Assembly: GCF_030730875.1 (NCBI RefSeq)
Contig: NZ_JAVAMA010000010.1
Coordinates: 1 to 64,000, forward strand
Direction: 5' to 3'
DNA from: Sphingomonas sp. DG1-23
GTDB taxonomy: Bacteria > Pseudomonadota > Alphaproteobacteria > Sphingomonadales > Sphingomonadaceae
Length of the DNA: 64,000 nucleotides
Positions 52,987-62,116 of this stretch are shown in pieces (within the stretch, counting starts at the first letter, position 1; each line of letters starts with the position of its first letter). The notes under the pieces were generated by a model, which did not search any database, was not told the origin of the DNA, and worked only from the letters and a program-made list of their open reading frames with translations. Both the position numbers and the translations under genes were made by a program.

Positions 52987-53880
52987 ATGCGCGTCGCGAC
53001 TTCGCAGCTCTACAATCGTCCCGCATCGCTGATGACGCGGCTGACCGCCGATGCCGACCGGACCCAGATCCAGATCGCCACCGGCAAGAAGTTGCTCGCG
53101 CCTTCGGACGATCCGGGCGCCTATCTGCGGCTGCAGGGGATCAGCCGGCAGAGCGCCAACGACGGCGCCTGGGCCGCCAATATCGGCATGGCGCAGGGGT
53201 TGCTCGCCCAGACCGACACCACGCTCGAGAGCGTCGAGGCGCAGCTGACGCGCGCATTGGAGCTCGCCACCCAGGCGGCAAACGGCACGCTTTCGGACAC
53301 CAATCGCGCGGCGATCGGCAAGGAACTCGAATCGATCCGCGACACGCTGTTCGGGCTCGCCAACACCATGGACGTGCGCGGCCAGCCTTTGTTCGGCGGC
53401 GCGAGCGGCGATGTCGCTTATGTGAAAGCGGCGGATGGATCGATCGACTTCGCCGGCAGCGGCGAGCCCTCGGCGATCCCGATCGGCGAAGGCACCGGGG
53501 TGCAGGGCACGGTGACCGGGGACCGCGCCTTCGCCAGCGGCGGGAGCGACATGTTCGCGGTGCTTGCCGACTTCGCCACCGCGCTGAATGCCGGCGGCGA
53601 CGTCAAGGCGGCAGCCGATAGCGCGCTCACCGGGATCAAGGGGTCGCTGGAGAGCGTGACCCTTGCGCGGGCGTCGGCGGGTGCGCGCTCGGCGCGGCTC
53701 GAGCTCGATGCCGACCGGCTGACCGCCGCCGGCGAAGCGCGCGAGGACGTACGCTCGGCGCTCGAGGATACCGACGTCACCGTCGCCGTCACCGAGCTCC
53801 AGAAGACGCTGACGATCCTGCAGGCGACGCAGGCGAGCTTCTCAAAGCTGTCGAGCCTGTCGCTGTTCGACTATCTCTGA
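52987..53880 (+). CDS. flgL: Hook-filament junction protein FlgL (HAP3)
   Basis: 297 residues. Flagellin-like N-terminus (RVATSQLYNRPASLMTRLTADADRTQIQIATGKKLLAPSDDPGAY) and C-terminal coil (VAVTELQKTLTILQATQASFSKLSSLSLFDYL). It joins FlgK to the filament. A GTG at 52975 overlapping flgK is possible; the ATG at 52987 gives the usual start. Confidence 0.94.
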   Translation: MRVATSQLYNRPASLMTRLTADADRTQIQIATGKKLLAPSDDPGAYLRLQGISRQSANDGAWAANIGMAQGLLAQTDTTLESVEAQLTRALELATQAANGTLSDTNRAAIGKELESIRDTLFGLANTMDVRGQPLFGGASGDVAYVKAADGSIDFAGSGEPSAIPIGEGTGVQGTVTGDRAFASGGSDMFAVLADFATALNAGGDVKAAADSALTGIKGSLESVTLARASAGARSARLELDADRLTAAGEAREDVRSALEDTDVTVAVTELQKTLTILQATQASFSKLSSLSLFDYL

Positions 53881-53909
53881 GGGCAGGCGCCAAGACCGCG
53901 ATTTTCCGC

Positions 53910-53936
53910 TCAAACTTACGGCGAAGCGGTCGTTTA
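53910..53936 (+). promoter_or_regulatory. Candidate FliA (sigma-28) promoter of motA-motB
   Basis: TCAA, 15 bases, GTCGTTTA, preceded by GATTTTCCGC. It has the same layout as the fliC and flgM sites but is weaker. The leader to motA would be about 40 bases. Confidence 0.5.
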
Positions 53937-53981
53937 CCAAAGCGAGTGGCCGAATGACGGCACAGGGGGAAGTTTAGTCGC

Positions 53982-54845
53982 ATGTTCGTGCTGATCGGCT
54001 TTGTCGTCCTGATCGCGATGGTGTTCGGCGGGTTCGTCATCACCGGCGGCGCGCTCGGGCCCGTGCTCCATGCCCTCCCCCACGAGATGCTGATCATCGG
54101 CGGGGCCGCGATCGGCGCGCTGATCATCGGCAATTCGATGAAGGAACTGAAGGCGCTGGGCAGCGGCTTCATGAAGGTCGTCAAGGGCCCGAAATACAAG
54201 AAGCAGGATTATCTCGACACGATCTTCCTCGTCTCGAAGCTGATGAAGATGCTGCGCACCGAGGGGCCGATCGCGCTCGAGCCACATGTCGAGGACCCGA
54301 AGTCCTCGGCCATGTTCGCCGAATATCCGCGCCTGCTCGCCGATCACACGCTGATCAACCTGATCACCGATACGCTGCGGCTCGTCGTGGTCTCCAGCGG
54401 CACGCTCGACGTCCATGCGGTCGAAGAGGTGATGGACAATGCGATCAAGACCCATCACCACGAAGTGCAGGGGCCGCAGACGACCTTGCAGGGTCTTGCC
54501 GACGCGCTGCCCGCGCTCGGCATCGTCGCGGCGGTGCTCGGGGTGGTCAAGACGATGGGCTCGATCGACAAGCCGCCGAGCATCCTCGGCGGGATGATCG
54601 GATCGGCGCTGGTCGGTACCTTTCTCGGCGTTTTGCTCGCTTACGGCATCGTCGGACCGCTCGCGACCCGGCTCCAGCAAGTGATCGACGCCGACGCGGC
54701 GATCTATCACACCGTCAAGCAGATCATCATCGCCTCGCTCCACGGCCATCCGCAACCTTTGGTGATCGAGGCGGCACGCTCGGGCATCGCGCATCACAAC
54801 CAGCCGAACTTCGGCGAAGTGTTCGACGGCTTGCGCGGACGCTGA
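53982..54845 (+). CDS. motA: Flagellar stator protein MotA
   Basis: 287 residues, the full MotA length. Four membrane helices are visible. The channel-lining segment reads LPALGIVAAVLGVVKTMGSI and the cytoplasmic loop carries charged residues (KMLRTEGPIALEPHVEDPK). It forms a proton-driven stator with the MotB encoded 4 bp downstream. Confidence 0.96.
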   Translation: MFVLIGFVVLIAMVFGGFVITGGALGPVLHALPHEMLIIGGAAIGALIIGNSMKELKALGSGFMKVVKGPKYKKQDYLDTIFLVSKLMKMLRTEGPIALEPHVEDPKSSAMFAEYPRLLADHTLINLITDTLRLVVVSSGTLDVHAVEEVMDNAIKTHHHEVQGPQTTLQGLADALPALGIVAAVLGVVKTMGSIDKPPSILGGMIGSALVGTFLGVLLAYGIVGPLATRLQQVIDADAAIYHTVKQIIIASLHGHPQPLVIEAARSGIAHHNQPNFGEVFDGLRGR

Positions 54846-54849
54846 CGTC

Positions 54850-55812
54850 ATGGCTGCAGCGCGCGCGCCCCACGGATCGAACCAGCCGCCGAAGATCATC
54901 GTCAAGAAGATCTTCGTCGAAGGCCATGGCGGCCATCACGGCGGCGCATGGAAGGTCGCCTATGCCGATTTCGTGACCGCGATGATGGCGTTCTTCCTGC
55001 TGCTCTGGCTGCTCGGCGCGACCACCGAGAAGCAGCGCAAGGCGCTGGCCGACTATTTCGCGCCGACATTGGTCGAGCTGCGCCAGAACAGCGCGGGTTC
55101 GAACGGGCTGTTCGGCGGCGATGCGCTCAACGCCAAGGACAATTACCCCAACAAAGCCTCGCAGACCGGCACCAAATCGCTCACCGTCCCGGTCGGCGGG
55201 GTCGGCGGCAAGGAGGTCGGCACCGGCGAGAAGGGCACGCTCAAGGACCAGCGCGCGCTGACCGAGCAGGACCAGAAGAATTTCAACCAGACCGCCAAAT
55301 CGATCCAGAACAAGATGCGGTCGCGGCCGCAGCTGGCCAAGCTCGCCAAGCATATCCGCTTCGTCGCGACCCGCGACGGGATGCGGATCGACCTGCTCGA
55401 CGACGCCAAATATTCGATGTTCGATCTCGGCACGACCGCTTTGGTCAGCGACGCCAGCGCGCTGATCGGCACGATCGCCGAGAGCATCGCGGGGATGGAG
55501 AATCCGATCATGATCCGCGGCCATACCGACAGCCTCGGCTATGGCGATCCGCGCAACATGAACAACTGGATGCTCTCCAGCGGCCGCGCCGAGGCGACCC
55601 GGCGCCGGCTTTCGGGCGGCGGGGTGCCCGAGATGCGCTTCGAGCGGATCGAAGGCGTCGCCGACCGCGAGCCGCTGATCGTCGAGACCCCGACCGATCC
55701 GCGCAACCGCCGCGTCTCGATCACTTTGCTCTACCGGCGGATCATGGAGCAGGACAAAGGCGGCGGCCGCTTCGAACGGCGGATCAAGCAGCCGATCATG
55801 GCCTCGCGCTGA
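54850..55812 (+). CDS. motB: Flagellar stator protein MotB
   Basis: 320 residues. The Lys-rich cytoplasmic N-terminus precedes a single helix GAWKVAYADFVTAMMAFFLLLW with the proton-carrying Asp at about residue 40. A plug/linker region follows, then the OmpA-like peptidoglycan-binding domain (IMIRGHTDSLGYGDPRNMNNWMLSSGRAEATRRRL). It is the last gene of the flagellar locus, with a 3-bp convergent gap to the TonB receptor. Confidence 0.97.
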   Translation: MAAARAPHGSNQPPKIIVKKIFVEGHGGHHGGAWKVAYADFVTAMMAFFLLLWLLGATTEKQRKALADYFAPTLVELRQNSAGSNGLFGGDALNAKDNYPNKASQTGTKSLTVPVGGVGGKEVGTGEKGTLKDQRALTEQDQKNFNQTAKSIQNKMRSRPQLAKLAKHIRFVATRDGMRIDLLDDAKYSMFDLGTTALVSDASALIGTIAESIAGMENPIMIRGHTDSLGYGDPRNMNNWMLSSGRAEATRRRLSGGGVPEMRFERIEGVADREPLIVETPTDPRNRRVSITLLYRRIMEQDKGGGRFERRIKQPIMASR

Positions 55813-55815
55813 GCC

Positions 55816-58734
55816 CTAGAAGAACTGCTTGCGAATGCTGAGCCGGACGACGCGGCCGGTGGGATCGAGCAGATCGGGCTCATAGGCGGGCGGGGTGCCG
55901 CCGGTGCCATCGGTCACCCGCCGCCGCGTATCGAACAGATTGTCGACGCGGAAGCTGACTCGCGTGCCGCGCAGCCACGGATGCTTGAGCAGCAGATCGA
56001 GTTGCTGGCCGAGATCGGCCTGCGCGACCAGATTGACCTTGGTCAGGCTGCCGAAATCGAGCCGGTCGGTGCTGCCGAGCGCGCCGGTGGTCACGTCGGT
56101 GCCGCTCTCCCAGCTGCCCTCGAGCCGCAGCCGATAGCCGTCGCGCTGGATGCCGCTCTGGAATTCAAGCTTGTGCGCCGGGGTGCCGCCGTTGCTGCCG
56201 AGCGCGGCGCCGTCGAGATAATCGAGCACCGGAAGCCCCGCCCGGATCACGCGCTGGTCGCGGAAGACCCAGGTGTGGAAGAGACTGAACTGCAGCGTGT
56301 TGCCGCCGAAACCGCCACCACGGCCGCCAAAGCCGCGCCCACCGCCACCGCCACCCGGACCAAAGCCGCCGCCCGGCCCGCGACCCGGTCCGCGGTCCTG
56401 TCCGGCGCCGGGAGCGCCGCCTTGCGGTGCGCCCTCGCCTTGCGGCCGCTCGCCGCCCTGCGCCTGGCCCTGGCCCTGCTGGCGCTGCCCCTGGCCGCGC
56501 TGGTTGCCGCCGAACAGGCTCTGCTGCTGGCCCAGCCGGCGAAACTGGTCGAGCTGCGCGGCCATTTCGGGAGGCAGCGGCTGGCCGGTGCGCCGCGATT
56601 CGGCCATCGCAGCCTGGAACGCGGTACGGCGCGCCTGCATGCGCTTTTGCGCCGGCGAGGCGATCGGCACGAACAGATTGAAGCCCCAGCGCAGTTCGGA
56701 ATGGTCGTAGCTGGCGAAATTGACCGGGCGATAGTCGATGCTCAGCAATTGCCCGTCGGCATCGCGCACGAAGCGGTCGGGGAATGCCGCCTCGACCTCT
56801 GCCGTGGCGCCGGGAAGATTGCCCGGCGTGTTGCGGTAGCGCTGATTGGTATAGTTGGCGATGATCGTCAGATTGGTCTCGGTGAACGGGCGGATATTGA
56901 GCCCGGCCTTGAACACGTGCCGGCTGTCGGCCCGAAGCGAGGGATTGCCGCCGGTGATCGTGGTGATGTCGACGCTCTCGCCGCGGACATAATCGAAGAC
57001 GCGGACATTCGGCGTGGTCACCGTCGGATTGCCGAGCTGCTGCGGGCTCGGCGCATTGCTGTCCTGCGTCCAGTTGACCAGCGCGCGGACTTGCGGAATC
57101 GGCGACCAGTTGAAGCCATAGCCGGTGGCGGTGAGCCGCCCGAAATCGGAAAGCTGCTCGACTTCGAAATTGGCGTTGAGCGAGAAATCGCCGATCGCGT
57201 CGAGCACCGCGTTGCGCCGGCTGGCGATCGGCAGATCGAGATTGCCGCGGATATTGGCGCTGTCGCGCGAAATGTCGGCCGAACTGGCGATGCCGCGCCG
57301 GAAGCTCTCGCTCGAAAAATCGCGGGTCTGTCCAGAAACGCGGATGCTGGCATTGACGTTGCCGGCGGGCAGCCGGAACAACGGACCGTTGGTGAGCATG
57401 TCGATCCGGCCGGTGCTCGACCGCGTGTTGGCGGTATCGAACGGGCGGCTGCGGATCAGACTCGCGGGAAGCGCCGCGAAGGGATTGAAGGCGGGATCCC
57501 CCGCATCGAGCCGCGCCTGCATCGCGGACGGATCGACGCCGTTATCGGTGATCGACTGCGTCGTATTGAGCTCGTAATTGCTCTGGAACGACCAGCGCCA
57601 GCTGTCCGCCCAAGGCGTACCGTCGCCGTTCACGGTGAGCCCGAGCTCGGCATTGCGGCTGCTGTTCGAGCGCGTCAGCGGCGACTGGCCGACATAGCGC
57701 AGCAGCGCAACGTCCTCGGCGAACGGCGAATACGGATTGCCGGCGGGCAGATCGAGCGTGATCCCGGGGAGCCCGAGCAGCGACTGGCTCTCGGTCCCCT
57801 CCAATGCGACGGTCGCGGCGGCGCTGATCTTGGGCGACAGCGGGCGGCGATAGACTCCGCTGAGGTTGAGCTTCTTTTGCGGGCTCACCAGCGTGCGATA
57901 CGGCGTGACGTCGGTACGGTTCGGCGCACCCGCAAAGGCGCTCGCAGCCAGCGGGCCGGCTGCTGCGGCTTCCGGCACCCCGACGGCGGTGGACGGTTCG
58001 CCGTCGAAGACCAGATTGCCGCGGGTGTCGAACAGCGAAGAACCGGCGCGCGAGACGCCGCGTTCGCTCTCGAGAATGCCCGACGACTGATCGTAGAGCA
58101 GGTTGAGCGACAGCCGGTCGTCGCGGCGGATCTTGTCGAGCTTGGCCTCGCCCTTGCCGCCGGCATTCCCCCCCGCGGTGGGCGTGCGCCCCTCGATCTC
58201 GGTGGTGAGCGCGAGGAAGCGCCGGCGCAGGACGAAATTGATCACCTTTTGCGAGGCGCTGTACCCATATTTGAGCGCCACTTCCTCGGGCAGGATGTCG
58301 ATGCGCTCGATCGCCTCGGGCGGCAGATCGCGAACCTCGCCCATGCTGGCGCGACGGCCGCTGAGCAGGATCACCGGCGCCTCGCCGCCGCGCCCCTGAC
58401 CGGTGCCAAGCTGCGCCGACAGCTGGCCGATCAGTTCGGCGACGTTCGACGCGCCATACGCACGAATATCGGCCGGGTTGAGCTGGACCTCGGGCGGAAT
58501 GTCGCCGGGGACCGTGCCGCGCAACTGACCGGTGACGACGATCTCCTCATTGGCACTGTCCTCGGCGGCTTCCTCCGCGGGGGCCGGCGGCTGACCTTGC
58601 GTCGCTGGGGCAGCCTGATCCTGCACGGCACCGGGCTGGGTCGCAGATGCGGGCATGGCCTGGTCCTGCGCGTTCGCCACCATCGGCGGCGCACCGACCA
58701 TCAGCGCGCCGATCGCGCATCCCCACTTCACCAT
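55816..58734 (-). CDS. TonB-dependent outer-membrane receptor with a Gln/Gly-rich segment
   Basis: 972 residues. The signal peptide ends near MVANAQ. A Pro/Ala-rich stretch leads to a TonB-box-like EEIVVTGQL, then the plug domain (VILLSGRRASMGEVRDLPPEAIERIDIL). The beta-barrel ends in a terminal Phe (RLSIRKQFF), the outer-membrane assembly signal. A low-complexity segment at about 730-812 is rich in Gln, then Gly, Arg and Pro, and lies within the barrel region, probably as a loop. The ligand is unknown; no transport partner genes are adjacent. Confidence 0.92.
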   Translation of the reverse strand: MVKWGCAIGALMVGAPPMVANAQDQAMPASATQPGAVQDQAAPATQGQPPAPAEEAAEDSANEEIVVTGQLRGTVPGDIPPEVQLNPADIRAYGASNVAELIGQLSAQLGTGQGRGGEAPVILLSGRRASMGEVRDLPPEAIERIDILPEEVALKYGYSASQKVINFVLRRRFLALTTEIEGRTPTAGGNAGGKGEAKLDKIRRDDRLSLNLLYDQSSGILESERGVSRAGSSLFDTRGNLVFDGEPSTAVGVPEAAAAGPLAASAFAGAPNRTDVTPYRTLVSPQKKLNLSGVYRRPLSPKISAAATVALEGTESQSLLGLPGITLDLPAGNPYSPFAEDVALLRYVGQSPLTRSNSSRNAELGLTVNGDGTPWADSWRWSFQSNYELNTTQSITDNGVDPSAMQARLDAGDPAFNPFAALPASLIRSRPFDTANTRSSTGRIDMLTNGPLFRLPAGNVNASIRVSGQTRDFSSESFRRGIASSADISRDSANIRGNLDLPIASRRNAVLDAIGDFSLNANFEVEQLSDFGRLTATGYGFNWSPIPQVRALVNWTQDSNAPSPQQLGNPTVTTPNVRVFDYVRGESVDITTITGGNPSLRADSRHVFKAGLNIRPFTETNLTIIANYTNQRYRNTPGNLPGATAEVEAAFPDRFVRDADGQLLSIDYRPVNFASYDHSELRWGFNLFVPIASPAQKRMQARRTAFQAAMAESRRTGQPLPPEMAAQLDQFRRLGQQQSLFGGNQRGQGQRQQGQGQAQGGERPQGEGAPQGGAPGAGQDRGPGRGPGGGFGPGGGGGGRGFGGRGGGFGGNTLQFSLFHTWVFRDQRVIRAGLPVLDYLDGAALGSNGGTPAHKLEFQSGIQRDGYRLRLEGSWESGTDVTTGALGSTDRLDFGSLTKVNLVAQADLGQQLDLLLKHPWLRGTRVSFRVDNLFDTRRRVTDGTGGTPPAYEPDLLDPTGRVVRLSIRKQFF

Positions 58735-58827
58735 TCCGTCTACTCCAACACAGGCGCGCAGCCCTGAGCGGGCGCGTTCACCGGTTGGCTACAAGCGACT
58801 TGTCGCAAAATTGTGCCAGAGCTGGAG

Positions 58828-58856
58828 AAAAAATCGGGGCCGCGCTGCGGCGCCCG
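58828..58856 (-). terminator. Intrinsic terminator after tRNA-Leu(GAG)
   Basis: On the - strand GGG-c-GCCGC-AGC-GCGGC-CCC forms a bulged GC-rich hairpin followed by GA and six T. It lies just past the tRNA 3' end. Confidence 0.7.
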
Positions 58857-58864
58857 GGGGTTTC

Positions 58865-58951
58865 TGGTGCGGTCGAGAAGACTCGAACTTCCACGGCCTT
58901 TCGGCCACAACGACCTCAACGTTGCGCGTCTACCAGTTCCGCCACGACCGC
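58865..58951 (-). tRNA. tRNA-Leu (anticodon GAG)
   Basis: An 87-nt class II tRNA. The acceptor stem is GCGGTCG with CGACCGC, followed by A and an encoded CCA. The anticodon loop is TTGAGGT (anticodon GAG), there is a long variable arm (GGCCGAAAGGCC), and the T-loop is GTTCGAGTC. No integrase gene adjoins it, unlike tRNA-Leu(CAG) at 7788. Confidence 0.95.
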
Positions 58952-59079
58952 ACGTGAAACTCGCCGGGAGGCTCCCGGCGTCTGGTAAGGCGCGGCCCCT
59001 AGCAAAGCGTTTCGACCCACGCAACCCATCGTCGCACGCTTTCGCGAATCCGCAGATACGCCTACACGCGGCGGCCCGC

Positions 59080-60438
59080 ATGTTGCTCTCCCCTTCCCTC
59101 TCCGCCGAGATGCGCCGCATCCTCGCGCTCGCCTGGCCGGTAGTGCTGACCAGCCTCAACTGGACGATCCTGCATGTCACCGATGTCGCGGTGGTCGGAT
59201 TGGTGAGCACCGGCGAGGCAGCGGCATTGGGCGCGAGCCGGTCGCTGACCTTTCCGGGAATCGTGGTCGGGCTGGGCTGGCTGACCGGAATCCTCGTCTA
59301 TGTGTCGCGCGCCGACGGTGCCGGCGAGCTGCGCGAGACCGGACGGGTTTTCCATCAGGGCATGCTGCTCGCGCTGATTCTCGGGCTGACCAGCGGGCTC
59401 GCATTGTTCCTGTGGCCCGAACCGATGCTGCTCGGGCTCGGCGTCGCCCCGGCCACCGCGCCCGCCGCGGCGGACGTGGTGCAAGTGATGGCGCTCGCTT
59501 ATCCGTTCCAGCTGATCATCGTCGCCGCGAGTTTCTTCCTCGAAGGGGTGAGCCGGCCGCGGCGGGTGACAATGGTCAATCTGTCGGTCCTGCCGGTCAA
59601 CGCGGTGCTGGCATGGGTGCTCGCCACCGGGCAGCTCGGCTCGCCGGTGATGGGCGCAGTCGGCGCGGCGCTGGCCACTGCGATCGCTTCGGCGCTCGGC
59701 GCGATCGGCATGGTCGTCGCGGCGTGGACCTTGCCGCGTGCGGGACAGCGCGGCGTGCAGGACCTGACCGAGCTCGGCAGCCGCGATTCGTGGCGGGGAG
59801 CATGGCGGCTCGCCTGTTTCGGCGTGGTGCCGGCGATCGCCTCGGGGCTCGAACTGATCGGCTTCGCGATCCTGATCGCGCTCTCGACCCGGATCGACGC
59901 GACGACCGCGCATGCCTTCCAGATCGTCTTCTCGATCCACAACGTCACCTTTGCCGTGGCGCTGGGGCTTGGCTCGGCGGCGGGCGTGCGCGTCGGCAAT
60001 GCCGTGGGTGAAGGCGTGCCCGGGCAGGCGGCACGGCGGACCGCGATCGCCGCGATGCTGGCGGCGCTGGCAACGGGCATATTGTCGCTGGCGCTGATCG
60101 TGCTGGCGCTGCCGGTGGTCGCGGTCTTCCCCGCGACCGAGCCGGTGCATCGCCTCGCCGCCGCGATGCTGGTGCTATGGGCGCCGTTCATCCTGTTCGA
60201 CGGGGTGCAGGTGGTGTTCGTCTATGCGCTGCGCTCGCTCGGCGATCAGGTGATCGCCGGCGTCAACGGCATCCTCGCATTCTTCGTCATCACCGGCGGA
60301 TTGGGCGTGCTGCTGGTCCATGGCGGCTATGGGCCGAACGGACTGGTGCTCGCCTCTGGCCTTGGAATGGTCGCCGCCGCCTTGCTCCACGGCCTGCGGC
60401 TCGGCTGGATCAGCCGCCGATTTCGCTCGCGAAGCTGA
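59080..60438 (+). CDS. MATE-family multidrug/cation antiporter
   Basis: 452 residues with about twelve membrane helices in two related halves. It starts LSAEMRRILALAWPVVLTSLNWTILHVTDVAVVGLVS and includes ASFFLEGVSRPRRVTMVNL and GLGSAAGVRVGNAVGEG, the MATE patterns. Such proteins export cationic drugs or dyes in exchange for protons or sodium. Its end overlaps the opposite-strand DUF3426 gene by 29 bp. Confidence 0.93.
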   Translation: MLLSPSLSAEMRRILALAWPVVLTSLNWTILHVTDVAVVGLVSTGEAAALGASRSLTFPGIVVGLGWLTGILVYVSRADGAGELRETGRVFHQGMLLALILGLTSGLALFLWPEPMLLGLGVAPATAPAAADVVQVMALAYPFQLIIVAASFFLEGVSRPRRVTMVNLSVLPVNAVLAWVLATGQLGSPVMGAVGAALATAIASALGAIGMVVAAWTLPRAGQRGVQDLTELGSRDSWRGAWRLACFGVVPAIASGLELIGFAILIALSTRIDATTAHAFQIVFSIHNVTFAVALGLGSAAGVRVGNAVGEGVPGQAARRTAIAAMLAALATGILSLALIVLALPVVAVFPATEPVHRLAAAMLVLWAPFILFDGVQVVFVYALRSLGDQVIAGVNGILAFFVITGGLGVLLVHGGYGPNGLVLASGLGMVAAALLHGLRLGWISRRFRSRS

Positions 60439-61252
60439 GCTCGACGACCTTGGCATTGGGCGGAACGTCGAGCTTGGCGCCGGTGAAGTCGAGCGAAGCC
60501 CTGGGGCCCAGCGCGCGGTTCTCGGGGGTGATCCGCCAGCTATAGACGAGCTGGTCGGCACCGTCGCGGAGCTCGACCCGGATGTCGGGCACGCGCTGCG
60601 GATCGCCGGTGGGATTGATCACCTTGCCCGAGACGACGAACGCCTCGCTGCCATTGGGCATGTTGCGCAGTTCGACGCTCTTGTCGGTGAAACGAAGCGG
60701 CGTCTCGGCCTCGCCGCCGATGCCGAGACCGAGTTGCGCGGCGATGCCCGGCGCGCCCGAATAGAGGATGGCGCCGGTGCCGAGCAGCATCGACACGCCG
60801 GCGATCACCGCAGCGGCGGTCCAGCGCCTAGCCGGATTGCGACGGGGCTTGAAGCGCGGCGGCGGGGCGAACGGATCATATTCGGGCGGCGCCTCGGCGA
60901 TCGGATCTTCGTAGACGCGCGGCGCGGGTGGCTCGACCCGCGGCTCGGGCGCGGCACGGGCAGCGACGGGAGCTGGCACGGGCGGGGCGGCCTGACCACG
61001 GGCAGGGCTCGACCGCGCGGTGAAGCCGTCCGGCTGGAGTTGCGCCTGCGCGCGCGGACGCTCCGCGACCGCTACCGCGCCCGGCGCAGGGCGGCTTTCG
61101 GCCGGCGCGGCGCGCGTGGCGAGGTCGCCAATTGCCGGCGCCTGATACCAGCTGTGCTTGCAGCTCGCGCACCGCACCGTGCGCCCCTCGGCTCCGATCG
61201 CGCTGTCGGGAACGAGGTACCGCGTCCGGCACTGGCTGCATTCGAGGATCAT
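60410..61252 (-). CDS. MJ0042 zinc-ribbon / DUF3426 membrane protein
   Basis: 280 residues. The N-terminal zinc ribbon contains CSQCRTRYLV and VRCASCKHSW (two CxxC pairs), as in the MJ0042 family. A Pro/Ala-rich cytoplasmic linker, one membrane helix (WTAAAVIAGVSMLLGTGAILY) and a C-terminal DUF3426 domain follow (FVVSGKVINPTGDPQRVPDIRVELRDG). The function is unknown. It is divergent from ftsE, a placement common in alphaproteobacteria. Confidence 0.9.
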   Translation of the reverse strand: MILECSQCRTRYLVPDSAIGAEGRTVRCASCKHSWYQAPAIGDLATRAAPAESRPAPGAVAVAERPRAQAQLQPDGFTARSSPARGQAAPPVPAPVAARAAPEPRVEPPAPRVYEDPIAEAPPEYDPFAPPPRFKPRRNPARRWTAAAVIAGVSMLLGTGAILYSGAPGIAAQLGLGIGGEAETPLRFTDKSVELRNMPNGSEAFVVSGKVINPTGDPQRVPDIRVELRDGADQLVYSWRITPENRALGPRASLDFTGAKLDVPPNAKVVELSFASEIGG

Positions 61253-61414
61253 CTAAGCGTCTCACCCGCCCGGTTGCCCACTGACCGGGTATGGTGATTC
61301 TAGCTGTAACGAATCGGCCCCACAAGAGTCTCCGCGCCGCCATCGCTTGAGCCGGCGACCGGCCTGTGCGATGCCGTGCGCCACGGGTAAGCAAGGAGCG
61401 GCCGGCGCCGGCGA

Positions 61415-62116
61415 ATGGCCAATATCGTCCAGTTCGAGAATGTCGGCTTGCGCTATGGCACGGGTACCGAGACGCTCTCGGACGTCAGCTTCACGCTCAA
61501 GAGCGGATCCTTTTATTTCCTGACCGGCCCGTCCGGCGCGGGCAAGACGTCTTTGCTCAAATTGCTCTACCTCGCCCAACGGCCGTCGCGCGGCGTGATC
61601 CGGCTGTTCGGCGAGGATGCCGGCGCCTTGCCGCGGCAAAGGCTGCCGGGCTTTCGCCGCCGGATCGGCGTGGTGTTCCAGGATTTCCGGCTGGTCCCGC
61701 ACCTTTCGGCCTATGACAATATCGCGCTGCCGCTGCGCGTCGCCGGGGTGCAGGAGAGCGACATCGAGGCACCGGTGCGCGAGATGCTCGCCTGGGTGGG
61801 GCTCACCGAGCGCGGGCGCGCCAGGCCGCCGACCCTGTCGGGCGGCGAGCAGCAGCGCATCGCGATCGCCCGTGCCGTGATCGCACGGCCCGAACTGCTC
61901 GTCGCCGACGAGCCGACCGGCAATGTCGATCCCGAAATGGCCGAGCGGCTGCTCTATCTGTTCGAATCGCTCAACCGGCTCGGCACCACCGTGGTGGTGG
62001 CGACGCACGATTTCCATCTGCTCCACCGCATTCCCAACGCGCAGATGATGCGGATCGAGCATGGCAAGCTGAGCGACCCCACCGGCGTGCTGCGCAACCC
62101 GCCGGGCCAATCGTGA
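61415..62116 (+). CDS. ftsE: Cell-division ATP-binding protein FtsE
   Basis: 233 residues. Walker A GPSGAGKTSLLKLL, Q-loop VVFQDFRLVPHLSAYDN (FtsE-type), signature LSGGEQQRIAIARAV and Walker B LLVADEPTGNVD. With FtsX it couples ATP use in the cytoplasm to activation of peptidoglycan hydrolases at the septum. It overlaps ftsX by 4 bp. Confidence 0.96.
   Translation: MANIVQFENVGLRYGTGTETLSDVSFTLKSGSFYFLTGPSGAGKTSLLKLLYLAQRPSRGVIRLFGEDAGALPRQRLPGFRRRIGVVFQDFRLVPHLSAYDNIALPLRVAGVQESDIEAPVREMLAWVGLTERGRARPPTLSGGEQQRIAIARAVIARPELLVADEPTGNVDPEMAERLLYLFESLNRLGTTVVVATHDFHLLHRIPNAQMMRIEHGKLSDPTGVLRNPPGQS

Noticed and set aside
53947..53962. TGGCCG-N-CGGCA as a sigma-54 promoter for motA.
   Set aside because: Spacing is right but the -12 element is CGGC instead of TTGC and it sits only 20 bp from the start codon; the FliA-type site upstream fits better.
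55981..58767. 928-codon open frame antisense to the TonB-dependent receptor.
   Set aside because: Composition is typical of an antisense shadow, with no motifs, while the receptor has a signal peptide, plug, barrel end and family motifs.
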